Source: Dyella flagellata (GTDB taxonomy: Bacteria; Pseudomonadota; Gammaproteobacteria; Xanthomonadales; Rhodanobacteraceae). Taken from it: a DNA stretch of 64,000 nt. Below the pieces are notes generated by a model. It was not told the origin of the DNA, did no database searches, and saw nothing but the letters and a program-made list of their open reading frames with translations. The stretch covers positions 44,378 to 108,377 of the forward strand of contig NZ_BSOA01000036.1 in NCBI RefSeq assembly GCF_030160275.1, in the 5' to 3' direction. Made by a program: the position numbers and the translations under genes. Below are positions 34,991-43,930 of this stretch, piece after piece. Each line of letters begins with the position of its first letter. The stretch's first letter is position 1.

Positions 34991-36169
34991 TCATTGATAG
35001 GACATCGTAAAGGTGGCGGTACCGCAGACCTGACCTGCACCTACGGGCGAGCCGGTTGCGTAGTATTGGGCGTAATAGTTGAGCGTAAGGGTGCCGGACG
35101 GCGGATTGCCAAGCGATTGCGCCGTATCGAACGGCACCGGCTGCAGATTGCTCTCAAGCAGTTGGATGCCGACATTCGACGCTGGCGTGCCGGCCGAGCA
35201 CGATGCTGATGGCATGATCACGCCAGTGGCAGTGCCAGGGTTGGCCGTGCTCATAGTCATGTAGAGCGACCAGTTGGCCTTGGCCGACTGGCAGTCGTAC
35301 TGGATGTTGAAAGCCGTTTGGCCGGCTACGGAGCCGGTTGACGGCAGTGCGTTGTTGAAGATCATCGGCAAGGTGACGCTGAGATTGCTCGAGCCTGCGG
35401 TGACACTGCAGGTGCTCATGTTCAATGTTACGGCATTCAACGTCAGCGTGGTGAATGTATTGGAAGGAGCGGGGTAGTCCTGAGTATCGTTGGGGTCCGA
35501 CGGCACGTTGTCGGAATTGTAGACCTGCAGCAATTGAATGCTGTTTATCGTGCCGGCGGCAACTGGACCGGTTTTGACCAGTTGCGCGGTAAATTTCACG
35601 CTAAGCGGACTGGGGCTGCAACTGTAGTTGTTGGTATAGCCCTGGCAATCGACTTCTCCCAATTCCCAGCCGGAAGTGCCGTTCGGGCCGGTGTTGGTGC
35701 TGCTGGCCTGAGTCTGTCTAGCGGTGAGACGAACGTCGATGCCTTGTATGTTGGTCTGGAACATGATGCCCACGCCCCCTGGAGGAGCGCTGGTCGAGTC
35801 CAGCGCAGCGAGATTGCCCGACCAGACGAGAAAATCGTCGTAGAGGTTAGGCGTGATCAAGAACGCGTTGGTGCAATCGAAGGTTACCGTCACGGATCCC
35901 GCGCTGCCGATCAGCCCATTTTTGGCGCCCGGTGCAATGCTGATGGGAGAGGGAATGGTGATGTTGGCGTTGCTTGACGATGGTGTGCATGGAGGGGATT
36001 GCGCAGCACTGGCGGCCAGCGCCATGAAGCGCATCGGTCTGCCGGTTTTCTTGCCGGATGCGCCCCTGGTGGCGACCGCGGCGCAGGTGCTGGGAACAAT
36101 CAGGGCGAGCGCCAGCAACAGCACGACGACTTGGCTTACCAGGCGCGAGGTCAACGACGCCGATTTCAT
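34991..36169 (-). CDS. Fimbrial adhesin/tip subunit, two-domain
   Basis: 392 residues. Signal peptide (about 1-30), an N-terminal receptor-binding-type domain (about 45-240) and a C-terminal pilin domain (about 250-392) with STCSVTAGSSNLSVTL and a final GTATFTMSYQ strand. The arrangement is that of FimH-like tip adhesins. Cysteines are paired within each domain. Last gene of the operon, with ATGA overlap to the usher. GAGGGA precedes the ATG by 8 bases. The receptor is unknown. Confidence 0.85.
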   Translation of the reverse strand: MKSASLTSRLVSQVVVLLLALALIVPSTCAAVATRGASGKKTGRPMRFMALAASAAQSPPCTPSSSNANITIPSPISIAPGAKNGLIGSAGSVTVTFDCTNAFLITPNLYDDFLVWSGNLAALDSTSAPPGGVGIMFQTNIQGIDVRLTARQTQASSTNTGPNGTSGWELGEVDCQGYTNNYSCSPSPLSVKFTAQLVKTGPVAAGTINSIQLLQVYNSDNVPSDPNDTQDYPAPSNTFTTLTLNAVTLNMSTCSVTAGSSNLSVTLPMIFNNALPSTGSVAGQTAFNIQYDCQSAKANWSLYMTMSTANPGTATGVIMPSASCSAGTPASNVGIQLLESNLQPVPFDTAQSLGNPPSGTLTLNYYAQYYATGSPVGAGQVCGTATFTMSYQ

Positions 36170-38958
36170 GGGCCGTCCCTCAAGGCGAGTGCGTCGGTGC
36201 CGGCTTTTGTGCATATCACGTTCATATGTTCGTAGCTCACGGCTGTCTGCGCGCGCTTGGCCCTAGGCGCAAGCCGGTAGTCGAAGGAGCATGACTGCTC
36301 GGTGCCATTATCATTCTGCCAACGGGCGGTCAGATGGCCAGCCTGATCGACGCCACGCAGCAGGATCTGCCCCGCCTGGCCGACTACACCCAGTGAATTG
36401 CCTTTTTCGTTGAACACTTCCGCTCCGAACGGCAACGCCTGGCCGTCTTTCAGGCGGGCTTGCACGATAAGCGTACGACCGCTTTCGGTCTTGAACTTCA
36501 GCATCACCACCGCACCGGCATAGGGTACGACTTGCGCGCTGGTGGTATCGAGTTGCACATCCAGTGGCAAGCCCTTGGGGTCGACCTGGATGGTGTTGAG
36601 CTGGTAGGGCGTCAAGTAGGGCACGATCGCGTAGCCGAAGTGATCGACGCGGGCGCCGGGGGCGTTGGCCAGGCGTGCACCGGCGGCGTCCGGCAAATAG
36701 ACAATGCCGACCGTATCGCCGAGCGGTTGGCCAAAGGTAACGCCGCCCTGATGCGCGATCATTGAGCCGCTCATGTTCAACGATGCCTGCGAGTAACCGC
36801 TGCCATTGCCATAGCTGGCATTGAATACCGCATATGGACTGCGATAGCCCACGTTCACCGAGCCGGCGTTGCCGCCGCCATTGCCACTGTGCGTTGCCGC
36901 GGCGCTGTAGTTGAACTGGCTGTCGCTGCCGAGCGTGCCGCTGACCAGGGCCTGGGCTTGCGAGCCGCCCGCGTGATCGTGGCTGAGGTTCAGGGCGAGG
37001 GTCGGCGAGTGTATGTTGCGGCCCAGCGGCAAGCTCAAGCTCACGAAGTACGCATTGTCGTAACGGCCCAGCGGATCCACCGAACGCGTCGCCGATACGC
37101 TATAGGTGAGCTGGCGGAAATGGTTGTTGTAGCCGACCTGGAACTGCGTATCGTTGCCGCGCCGGTTCCAGTAGTCGCTGGCAGATGCGTTGGCGTAGAT
37201 CGAGCCGCCAGTGCGTCCCAGCGGCTGGTTGAGCGAGAGCGTGAAGCTGCTGCGCTGGCGTTGCACTCCCCGCGCGGCAAGAATCGGATTGGTGATGAAC
37301 GCGCTACCGGCGAGCGCCGCCTGCTGGGCAGGTGTCAATACGCTCTGTACGGGTACGCCATCGATCGTCGGCACGGTCTGCTGGGTGACGACATTGAAGG
37401 CATTGATGCCCTGGCGCGCGTAATAGCGGGCTTGCTCGGCCTGGGTCAGGCTGAGAAAACCGCCAGTGGAATAACGATAGGTGGCCACAGACAAGACGGT
37501 CTGGGTCGACGGGATGATCTTGCTATAGGTCAAACGTAGGCTTTGGCCCGACTGGGTCGAGTAACCAGGGATGTGCGCATTGGCCTGGGTGATGTCGGTT
37601 GCGAATGCGCCGTAGCGCGTGTTGATGGCGGCGCCGGCCAGTACCGCGCCGTAGCCTTGCGAGCCCGCGATGCCGGCATAACCGGTCAGCAGATTGTTGA
37701 AACCGTGCTGGACGGTAGCCTGCAGCACGGCCGGCTTGTTCTTGATGGTGGCGCTGCGCAGTTGGCCGGCGGCGATATCGAAGCGCGTGATGCCAGGACG
37801 CAACAGCTGGGCTACCGAGGCATACGGCACGCTGAAAGTGCTCACGTGACCGTCGGCTTCGGTCACCGTCACTTGCAGGTTGCCGCCATAGCCGGTTGGG
37901 TACAGGTCCTTGAGCGAGAACGGACCGGGCGACACGGTGGTTTCGTAGATCACCATGCCGTTCTGCCGTACCGTGATCTTGGCGTTGCTCTGGGCAACGC
38001 CTCGCACGACAGGGGCGTAGCCCTGCAACGATTGCGGCAGCATGCGGTCGTCGGTGCCAAGCTGCACGCCGCGGATACCGTAGCTGTCGAAGACGGCGCC
38101 GTCCGTAAAGCTATCGCCAATCGTCAAATTGGCGCGCAGCGACGCCAGATCTCGTTCCACATAGGTGTCAATGTTTTGCCACCTGCGGCGCGCTGGCTCT
38201 CCCGCGCTCGCCGATTGCCAGTCGACCGTGGCATCTTCGCGAAAATGCCAGGGACCCAGGTTGAGGCCGCTGTTCAGGCCCAGATACGAGGTGGTTTGCG
38301 TCTGGCCGCGGCTGCTGCTGCGGTAGGTGTTGAAGTTGTAGTTCAACAGTGCCGCGGGCACACCGGCATCCCAGTATTCCGGGTTCACATAGCCACGCGC
38401 CGTCTGGCCCAGGTAGGCCTGCGGAATGCTGACGTCGATGCGCAACTGCGACATATCGAATGTCACGGTGGCCCCGGTAATCAGATTGCCCATGCTTACG
38501 CAGGCTTTCGGATTGCTCAGGCTGGCCAGGGTTTCGATGGACAGCTTGGCCGGATGCAGGTTCAGTTGGTCGAGCAGCCTACGGTCGACACATGCGGTGG
38601 CGCTGACGTTCGCGGACGGCGCGGCGAAGCGCACATCGTTGCGGCCAACCCAGACATTGTTGAGGTAGATGTCTGCGTTGTAGCTGCCCGGAAGCACAGG
38701 ATTGCCGTGTTCGAAACGGGACAGGTCCGTGGTGTTCTGGCCGGCCCCTGCCAGCAGGCTACGATCGAAGTCGGCATAGCCGCCGCTGGCGCTGGCGTCC
38801 GCGCCACTGGCCGCGGCGGATGCGTCAGGCGATGCGTTGGCGGGAGCGGCCGAAACGTTCGTCCAGCCACTCAGTGCGGCGGCAATTCCCGCGCACAGCA
38901 AAATCTGGCGGTACACACCATGCTTAGACGCATGAAATGTGTGCCGGCGACGTGTCAC
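36166..38958 (-). CDS. Fimbrial outer-membrane usher (FimD/PapC family)
   Basis: 930 residues. GTG start overlapping the chaperone stop (GTGA). Signal peptide (about 1-38). Usher N-domain near FDRSLLAG and LPGSYNADIYLNNVWVGR (about residues 64-106), a long TM barrel with the plug, and the C-terminal domain with PYAGAVVMLKF. A Ser/Ala-rich stretch separates signal and N-domain. It assembles pilin-chaperone complexes through the outer membrane. Confidence 0.94.
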   Translation of the reverse strand: MTRRRHTFHASKHGVYRQILLCAGIAAALSGWTNVSAAPANASPDASAAASGADASASGGYADFDRSLLAGAGQNTTDLSRFEHGNPVLPGSYNADIYLNNVWVGRNDVRFAAPSANVSATACVDRRLLDQLNLHPAKLSIETLASLSNPKACVSMGNLITGATVTFDMSQLRIDVSIPQAYLGQTARGYVNPEYWDAGVPAALLNYNFNTYRSSSRGQTQTTSYLGLNSGLNLGPWHFREDATVDWQSASAGEPARRRWQNIDTYVERDLASLRANLTIGDSFTDGAVFDSYGIRGVQLGTDDRMLPQSLQGYAPVVRGVAQSNAKITVRQNGMVIYETTVSPGPFSLKDLYPTGYGGNLQVTVTEADGHVSTFSVPYASVAQLLRPGITRFDIAAGQLRSATIKNKPAVLQATVQHGFNNLLTGYAGIAGSQGYGAVLAGAAINTRYGAFATDITQANAHIPGYSTQSGQSLRLTYSKIIPSTQTVLSVATYRYSTGGFLSLTQAEQARYYARQGINAFNVVTQQTVPTIDGVPVQSVLTPAQQAALAGSAFITNPILAARGVQRQRSSFTLSLNQPLGRTGGSIYANASASDYWNRRGNDTQFQVGYNNHFRQLTYSVSATRSVDPLGRYDNAYFVSLSLPLGRNIHSPTLALNLSHDHAGGSQAQALVSGTLGSDSQFNYSAAATHSGNGGGNAGSVNVGYRSPYAVFNASYGNGSGYSQASLNMSGSMIAHQGGVTFGQPLGDTVGIVYLPDAAGARLANAPGARVDHFGYAIVPYLTPYQLNTIQVDPKGLPLDVQLDTTSAQVVPYAGAVVMLKFKTESGRTLIVQARLKDGQALPFGAEVFNEKGNSLGVVGQAGQILLRGVDQAGHLTARWQNDNGTEQSCSFDYRLAPRAKRAQTAVSYEHMNVICTKAGTDALALRDGP

Positions 38959-39698
38959 GGCGAGACGCTGCCCTTGAAGCTAGCGGTTGCGCCGTAATCG
39001 TTGACGATGTCATAGGCGATGGAAGTGCCCGCTGCCGGAGCCGTCGTCAGCCCTTTGACCTTGAGGCGCAGCGAGCCGAACGGATCGACCATGCCCGCGT
39101 CCGCGCTATAGGGCTTGCCGCCGACGTCCAGCGATGACTTGACGATGGTGACGTGGTACGGCGTGGGATTGCGCACTTCCAGTGCATAGCCCTGGCCATC
39201 GGCGACGGCCTGCCAGGTCACTTGTCCAGGTGCCGCCTGCGCATTGCCGGGCAGATGCGCAGGGCGAAAGAAGAGCTTCAGGCGCGAGCGAATCGCGAAC
39301 TGCAAGAGGTTTTTGCCAGCTGATTCTTCCGTGCTGGGCTTGGGCGGAATTTCCAGTACGTTGAGCCAGAACAGCGACTCGCGATCGGCGGGCAACTGTG
39401 CCGGCGTGGAAATGATGCGCAGGTTCTGATCCTTGTGCGCCTCCATGCGAAACAGTGGCGGGGTGATCAGAAACGGTACATTGACCTTGTCCGGCGTGGA
39501 CTTCGGGTCGCCGCTGTCGATCCAAGCCTCGACCAGCGCCGGATGGGCGTTATCGTTGGTCAGCCGCACGGTGACTTCACCATCCTGGGCGGGGAACACC
39601 ACGCGCGTGCCGGCGATCAGAACGCTGGCATTCGCAGCACCGGTGAAAAGGCACATGGTCAGCAGTCCCACGCGGACGGCGCGGATGAAGGCATTCAT
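38955..39698 (-). CDS. Periplasmic fimbrial chaperone (PapD/FimC family)
   Basis: 247 residues. Signal peptide (about 1-24), then the two Ig-like domains: SVLIAGTRVVFPAQDGEVTV at the start, PFLITPPLFRMEAHKDQNLRI (interface region, about 72-92), LFWLNVLEIPP near 108 and LKLFFRP near 137. It binds pilins and delivers them to the usher. The ATG at 39698 has GAGAA about 10 bases upstream; a longer in-frame start at 39758 is not conserved-looking. Confidence 0.93.
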   Translation of the reverse strand: MNAFIRAVRVGLLTMCLFTGAANASVLIAGTRVVFPAQDGEVTVRLTNDNAHPALVEAWIDSGDPKSTPDKVNVPFLITPPLFRMEAHKDQNLRIISTPAQLPADRESLFWLNVLEIPPKPSTEESAGKNLLQFAIRSRLKLFFRPAHLPGNAQAAPGQVTWQAVADGQGYALEVRNPTPYHVTIVKSSLDVGGKPYSADAGMVDPFGSLRLKVKGLTTAPAAGTSIAYDIVNDYGATASFKGSVSP

Positions 39699-39788
39699 GG
39701 ATGGGTTCTCAGGGAGCAACGAATGGCGGGACGAGCGGGAACTACGCTGCGGCTGCAATAGCGCGCCGCAGCGTGTTCGTTCTGCGAC

Positions 39789-40340
39789 TTATTGATACTG
39801 CGTGGTGTACGTAACGGTCGTGTTCACCAGGCCGGCCGTCGCTGCGGCGGTGGCGTAGTACTGCGCCTGGTAGTTCAACGTTACGCCGCCGCTGGAAAGG
39901 GTTCCCACCGGCGAATTGTTGTTGTTGTTGAGGTTGATGACCGAACCGGTGCCGCTGAGCAGCTGCACTTCGACATTGCCGGCGACCGTCTGCGGAGCCG
40001 ACGCGGTGGCGATGTTCTTGAGGTTGCCATCGGTAGCGTTGATGTTGCTGCCACCGAACTGTTCCTGCACGCTGGTGAGGTTCGGATCGCAACCGGTCAC
40101 CTTGATGCTGAACGGGGTATTGCCGGCAACGCTGCCCGAAGACGCCAAGGCAGTGGTGAACACCACGGGCAACTGGACGGTGTTGCTGGCGCTGCCACCG
40201 TTCACGCTGAACGTGCAGGTGTTGGCCACCACCTTGCCGGTGATGGTGATGGTGCCGTCGGAGGCGGCCACCGAGGTGGAGAACAATGCTGCCGCGCCGA
40301 ATGTGGCGGCGAGGGCAGCGGACAGGACGATCTTCTTCAT
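39789..40340 (-). CDS. Major fimbrial subunit (type 1 pilin)
   Basis: 183 residues. Signal peptide ending ...FSTSVAA (about residue 24), then SDGTITITGKVVANTCTFSV (first conserved Cys), second Cys in KVTGCDPN, and the C-terminal strand NTTVTYTTQYQ. AGGGAA lies 8 bases before the ATG. First gene of the operon, followed by chaperone, usher and adhesin, so it is probably the major shaft subunit. The 90-base gap to the chaperone has no clear terminator. Confidence 0.92.
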   Translation of the reverse strand: MKKIVLSAALAATFGAAALFSTSVAASDGTITITGKVVANTCTFSVNGGSASNTVQLPVVFTTALASSGSVAGNTPFSIKVTGCDPNLTSVQEQFGGSNINATDGNLKNIATASAPQTVAGNVEVQLLSGTGSVINLNNNNNSPVGTLSSGGVTLNYQAQYYATAAATAGLVNTTVTYTTQYQ

Positions 40341-40472
40341 GCGGATTCCCTGGTTAACGGGTAGGTGAATTACAGGCATTCGGTAAAGCGCTTGCAGTGG
40401 GCCGGCGTATTCCCGCCCCCTCACGGGCAGGCCCACGCCTTGAGAGGCGAGTGAGCAACATTCAGGCCAAAG

Positions 40473-40488
40473 CGTGACCCCCATCACA
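40473..40488. promoter_or_regulatory. Clp/CRP-like binding site upstream of the fim operon
   Basis: CGTGA-CCCCCA-TCACA, read on the minus strand TGTGA-N6-TCACG, is one base from the TGTGA-N6-TCACA consensus of CRP and its xanthomonad relative Clp. It lies 133-148 bases before the pilin ATG. A single match of this length can arise by chance. Confidence 0.5.
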
Positions 40489-40638
40489 TTGTCGGGGAAA
40501 CTCCGGTTATTTCCTACACATGGCTTACACGATTACATGGCATTCCCCTACTTTTGTCGGGAAAAAGTGTGAACTGCTTCTCCTGACAGGGCAGGGGGCC
40601 GTCAAAAAGTGACGTGCAGTGTCAGGGGAGCCACGCGA

Positions 40639-40712
40639 TTTACATGGCCTTTGTAAAGCGTGCTTGACATGAAGCGAGGGTCTGGATAGGCTTCGTGTCA
40701 AGCGTGCTTTAC
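40639..40712 (+). promoter_or_regulatory. Promoter inside a long inverted repeat, XRE operon
   Basis: A -35 TTGACA (40664-40669) and -10 TAGGCT (40687-40692) are 17 bases apart. The promoter is framed by arms 40653-40675 and 40690-40712 (23 bases, 20 of 23 complementary plus wobble pairs) around a 14-base spacer, and by a TTTACA/TGTAAA palindrome to the left. The arrangement suits autorepression by the XRE protein encoded downstream. Confidence 0.55.
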
Positions 40713-40728
40713 ATAAGGGGATATCACG

Positions 40729-40800
40729 ATGAAGCGTTGCCGTAACGCCTGTACCGCCAGGCGCGCTGCGCCCACACGGTCATTGGCCCGGGTTGCTTGA
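40729..40800 (+). CDS. Possible 23-residue leader peptide
   Basis: ATG with AAGGGG about 9 bases upstream. The product MKRCRNACTARRAAP... is rich in Arg and Ala with two Cys. It stops 10 bases before the membrane protein ATG. Its strong ribosome site and placement just after the promoter suggest a leader ORF or small peptide, but codon content gives no further proof. Confidence 0.35.
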   Translation: MKRCRNACTARRAAPTRSLARVA

Positions 40801-40810
40801 GGGGCTGGCC

Positions 40811-41413
40811 ATGCCAAAGTTTTCTCCGCAGCAATACCAATGGCGGGTAATGATCGCGATGTCGATCTATACCGCTTTCATGTTGATCGCCTGGCCGCTG
40901 GCCAGCGAAACCACGAGCTTGCCGCTTAAGATTCTGCTGGCGGTGGCACCCACGGTGCCGGTGCTCTATGTGATCGGCCAAATGGCACGGCTCATCCTCA
41001 ACAGCGACGAACTTGAGCGCCATACCCATTTGGTGGCATTGGGCACGGCGACGGCGGTGGTGAGCGCGCTGAGCATCGTTGCCGGCTTTTTGGCCAGTGC
41101 GGGTGTGGTGAAGCTGGATGGATCGAGCTTGCTCTTCGTGTTTCCGGCGATGGTGGTGTGCTACGCCCTGGTCCGTTGGTGGGTCATGCGCAGCTATGCG
41201 GGAAGCGGGAGCTGCGAGGAGGGATTCAGCATTAAGCCGTCTGTTTTCATGATGCTGGGCGGTGTCGCCCTGCTTCTGGCGGCTTTGCTGCTCAAGCATC
41301 ATGCGCAAGCGGATCGCCTGACAGCCCTGAGCGGGGTGGGTTTCGGTTTCATGGCGGGCGGTCTGTTACCTGTCCTCTTACGCTGGTTCAAGCGCAAATA
41401 CCGCCGTGAATAA
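40811..41413 (+). CDS. Multi-pass membrane protein paired with XRE regulator
   Basis: 200 residues with about six hydrophobic helices (for example near 14-32, 39-57, 78-98, 106-124, 144-162 and 171-188). No enzymatic motif. Proteins of this size next to a 60-70-residue XRE gene are a known but poorly characterised pairing. The ATG at 40811 was chosen over 40793, which overlaps the leader ORF. It is followed by the XRE gene after 5 bases. Confidence 0.75.
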   Translation: MPKFSPQQYQWRVMIAMSIYTAFMLIAWPLASETTSLPLKILLAVAPTVPVLYVIGQMARLILNSDELERHTHLVALGTATAVVSALSIVAGFLASAGVVKLDGSSLLFVFPAMVVCYALVRWWVMRSYAGSGSCEEGFSIKPSVFMMLGGVALLLAALLLKHHAQADRLTALSGVGFGFMAGGLLPVLLRWFKRKYRRE

Positions 41414-41418
41414 GCATC

Positions 41419-41613
41419 ATGAATAATCTTGTGCGTGACTTGCGCGGCGAGTACGGCTGGTCGCAAGCCGAACTCGCGCAAAAACTGGATGTATCGCGGC
41501 AAACCATCAACGCCATCGAGACCGGCAAGTACGATCCGAGTCTGCCGTTGGCGTTCAAGATCGCGCGCCTGTTCGGCAGGCCGATCGAAATGATCTTTGT
41601 CCCTGAGGAGTGA
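41419..41613 (+). CDS. XRE-family helix-turn-helix regulator
   Basis: 64 residues, consisting almost entirely of a Cro/C1-type HTH (WSQAELAQKLDV near 17 and SRQTINAIETGKYDPSL near 30, ending EMIFVPEE). It belongs to the short YozG/Xre-type group often placed beside membrane proteins. The likely target is the inverted repeat upstream of its own operon. It overlaps the possible GTG start of the next gene. Confidence 0.9.
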   Translation: MNNLVRDLRGEYGWSQAELAQKLDVSRQTINAIETGKYDPSLPLAFKIARLFGRPIEMIFVPEE

Positions 41614-41621
41614 GGGAAGCA

Positions 41622-43199
41622 ATGGCCTTGAAGGCAAGAACCATTTTACGAGTGACGGCAGGGGCGGTGGTGCTGGGCGTGCTGGCCTATCAGCATTGGC
41701 GGCATCCCGGTCAACCGGCTGGGACAACCGCGGATGTGGCGCCCGTTTCGGCAACGGTTCAGACCAAGGAGCCGTCGCAGCCCGAGCATGCTTGGCGACA
41801 CGGATCGCTTACCTTCAAGCCGTGCGAATTGGCTCGCCCCGGCAGTGGTGCGCGAGCGCATGCGTGGTGCACTACGCTCGACGTACCGGAAAACCGCGCC
41901 GATCCAAACGGTCGCCGTATCAGCCTGAGGCTGGCGATTGCCCGCAGCGATGCACAGGTGCCCGCGCCCGACCTGGTCACACTGCTCGCCGGCGGCCCCG
42001 GCGAAGCGGCGACCGAGGCATGGGTGTTCGAGGCGCCCGCGTTTAGCGAGGTTCGCAAGCATCACGATGTGCTGCTGCTGGATCAGCGCGGTACCGGAGG
42101 TTCCAATCCGTTGAGCTGCAAGAACGCGCAAGAGGCGTCCGACCAGAATGCGCTGACGCTTGACCTGGACAAGGTTCGCAAGGACGTCGCGGCGTGCTTG
42201 AACGAAGTGCGACAAAAAGCCGATCCGCGCTACTACACCACCACCATTGCGGCGCAGGATCTGGAAGATGTGCGCAAGGCGCTGGGATCGCCGGCGCTGG
42301 ATCTGGTCGGCGTGTCCTACGGTACGCGCATGGCGCAGCAGTACCTCAAGCGTTATCCCGCTAGCGTACGCAGTGTCGTGCTTGACTCGGTGGTGTCGAA
42401 CCAGGCGGTGCTGGGTCAGGACTTCGCCGCCGACCTCGATGACGCATTGAAAAAGAATTTTGCCGGCTGCGCGGCGGTGGCCACCTGCAAGCAGCGTTTC
42501 GGCGATTCGATGCAAACCTTGTATCAGCTGCGCGACGCCCTGCGGGCGAATCCGCACAAGGTCAGCTTCCGCGATCCGGAAACCTACCAGACGGTGGAGC
42601 GGCCCTTGAACGAATTCGCGCTCGCCAGCGTGGTGCGCATGTTTGCCTACCAGCCGGAAACCGCCGCGCTGCTACCCCTATCGATCAACGCGGCGGCGCA
42701 TGGTGACGTCGGTCCCTTGCTGGGGCAAGCCAAGATTCTCAACAGCGATCTCAATGGCGACATGAATAGTGGCATGTCCATGAGCGTGATCTGCAGCGAA
42801 GATGCCGACCTGCTGCAGCCACGCCCGCAAGACCAGAACACCATCCTGGGCAATCATCTGGTCGATGCGATCAAGGCGCAGTGCCAGATATGGCCGCACG
42901 GCGCACGCCCGGACGATTTCCATGCGCCACTGAAGAGCGATAAACCGATCCTGATGCTTTCCGGCGAACTGGACCCGGTTACGCCGCCACGCTATGGCGT
43001 TGAAATCCTCCCGGGCTTGTCCGACGCGCGACAGCTGATTTTCAAGGGGCAGGGGCATTCCCTGCTCGGCCGTGGTTGCATGCCGCAGTTGCTTGGCAAG
43101 TTCATCGACCGGCCCGATCCGAAGGCGCTCGATGCAAGCTGCCTGAACAAGTTGGGCGGAACCCCGGCATTCATCGATTTCAATGGAGCTTCGCCATGA
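41622..43199 (+). CDS. Alpha/beta hydrolase, S33 peptidase (tripeptidyl aminopeptidase-like)
   Basis: 525 residues. A signal-type hydrophobic N-terminus (about 7-24), a TAP-like alpha/beta hydrolase domain with nucleophile elbow GVSYGTR near residue 231, HGG-type oxyanion region LLAGGPGEAATEAW near 122, catalytic Asp in LSGELDPVTPP near 450 and His in GQGHSLLGRG near 478. The C-terminal TAP domain matches S33 aminopeptidases acting on short peptides. GAGGGA lies just before the ATG at 41622. Part of the XRE/ABC operon. Confidence 0.85.
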   Translation: MALKARTILRVTAGAVVLGVLAYQHWRHPGQPAGTTADVAPVSATVQTKEPSQPEHAWRHGSLTFKPCELARPGSGARAHAWCTTLDVPENRADPNGRRISLRLAIARSDAQVPAPDLVTLLAGGPGEAATEAWVFEAPAFSEVRKHHDVLLLDQRGTGGSNPLSCKNAQEASDQNALTLDLDKVRKDVAACLNEVRQKADPRYYTTTIAAQDLEDVRKALGSPALDLVGVSYGTRMAQQYLKRYPASVRSVVLDSVVSNQAVLGQDFAADLDDALKKNFAGCAAVATCKQRFGDSMQTLYQLRDALRANPHKVSFRDPETYQTVERPLNEFALASVVRMFAYQPETAALLPLSINAAAHGDVGPLLGQAKILNSDLNGDMNSGMSMSVICSEDADLLQPRPQDQNTILGNHLVDAIKAQCQIWPHGARPDDFHAPLKSDKPILMLSGELDPVTPPRYGVEILPGLSDARQLIFKGQGHSLLGRGCMPQLLGKFIDRPDPKALDASCLNKLGGTPAFIDFNGASP

Positions 43200-43930
43200 T
43201 CGAGGTGAAGGACTTGCACAAGCATTTCGCCGCCGTGAAAGCCGTGGACGGCGTGAGTTTTACGGCGCGCGACGGGGAAATCACCGGGCTGCTGGGACCT
43301 AATGGCGCCGGCAAAACCACCACGCTGCGCATGCTCTACACGCTGATGCAACCGGACCGCGGACAGGTACTGATCGACGGCATCGATGTCGCGACAGACG
43401 CCCTCGCCGTTCGCCGCCAGCTCGGCGTGTTGCCGGATGCGCGCGGTTTGTACAAGCGGCTCACTGCACGCGAGAACATCGAATATTTTGCCCGCCTGCA
43501 AGGCATGGACGAATCGCTCATTCGCATGCGTTGCGAGCAGTTGGTCAAGGCATTGGACATGACGGACATCGCGGAACGCCGCGCCGAAGGCTACTCGCAA
43601 GGGCAGCGCGTCAAGACGGCGATTGCCCGAGCGCTGGTTCATGATCCAAGAAACGTGATTTTGGATGAGCCGACCAATGGCCTCGATGTGATGGCGACCC
43701 GTAGCATGCGTCAGTTCATGCGGCGGTTGAAGGAAGAGGGGCGCTGCGTGCTGTTTTCCAGTCACATCATGCAGGAGGTGGCGGCGCTGTGCGATCGCAT
43801 CGTGGTGATCGCACACGGCCGCGTGGTGGCGGACGAAACACCTGACGCGCTGCGCGCGCAGACCGGCGAGGCCAACCTGGAGGATGCCTTCGTGAAGATC
43901 ATCGGCAGCGAAGAGGGGCTGGCGGCATGA
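43196..43930 (+). CDS. ABC exporter ATP-binding protein (NatA-like)
   Basis: 244 residues; ATGA overlap with the peptidase gene. Walker A GPNGAGKTTTLR near residue 31, signature GYSQGQRVK (degenerate LSGGQ, as in NatA) near 131, Walker B VILDEPTNGLD near 155, and switch His in SSHIMQEV. Couples ATP hydrolysis to the downstream permease. Confidence 0.9.
   Translation: MIEVKDLHKHFAAVKAVDGVSFTARDGEITGLLGPNGAGKTTTLRMLYTLMQPDRGQVLIDGIDVATDALAVRRQLGVLPDARGLYKRLTARENIEYFARLQGMDESLIRMRCEQLVKALDMTDIAERRAEGYSQGQRVKTAIARALVHDPRNVILDEPTNGLDVMATRSMRQFMRRLKEEGRCVLFSSHIMQEVAALCDRIVVIAHGRVVADETPDALRAQTGEANLEDAFVKIIGSEEGLAA

Larger units (their letters stand above)
40341..40728. other. Divergent control region, fim operon and XRE/ABC operon
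   Basis: 388 bases without a gene. It contains a Clp/CRP-like box at 40473-40488, three ACATGGC repeats (40518, 40535, 40642), a TTTACA-N7-TGTAAA palindrome at 40639-40657 and the long inverted repeat with the TTGACA promoter at 40653-40712. Confidence 0.6.

Noticed and set aside
37543..38997. 484-residue plus-strand ORF over the usher gene
   Set aside because: Antisense to a full-length usher with recognisable domains.
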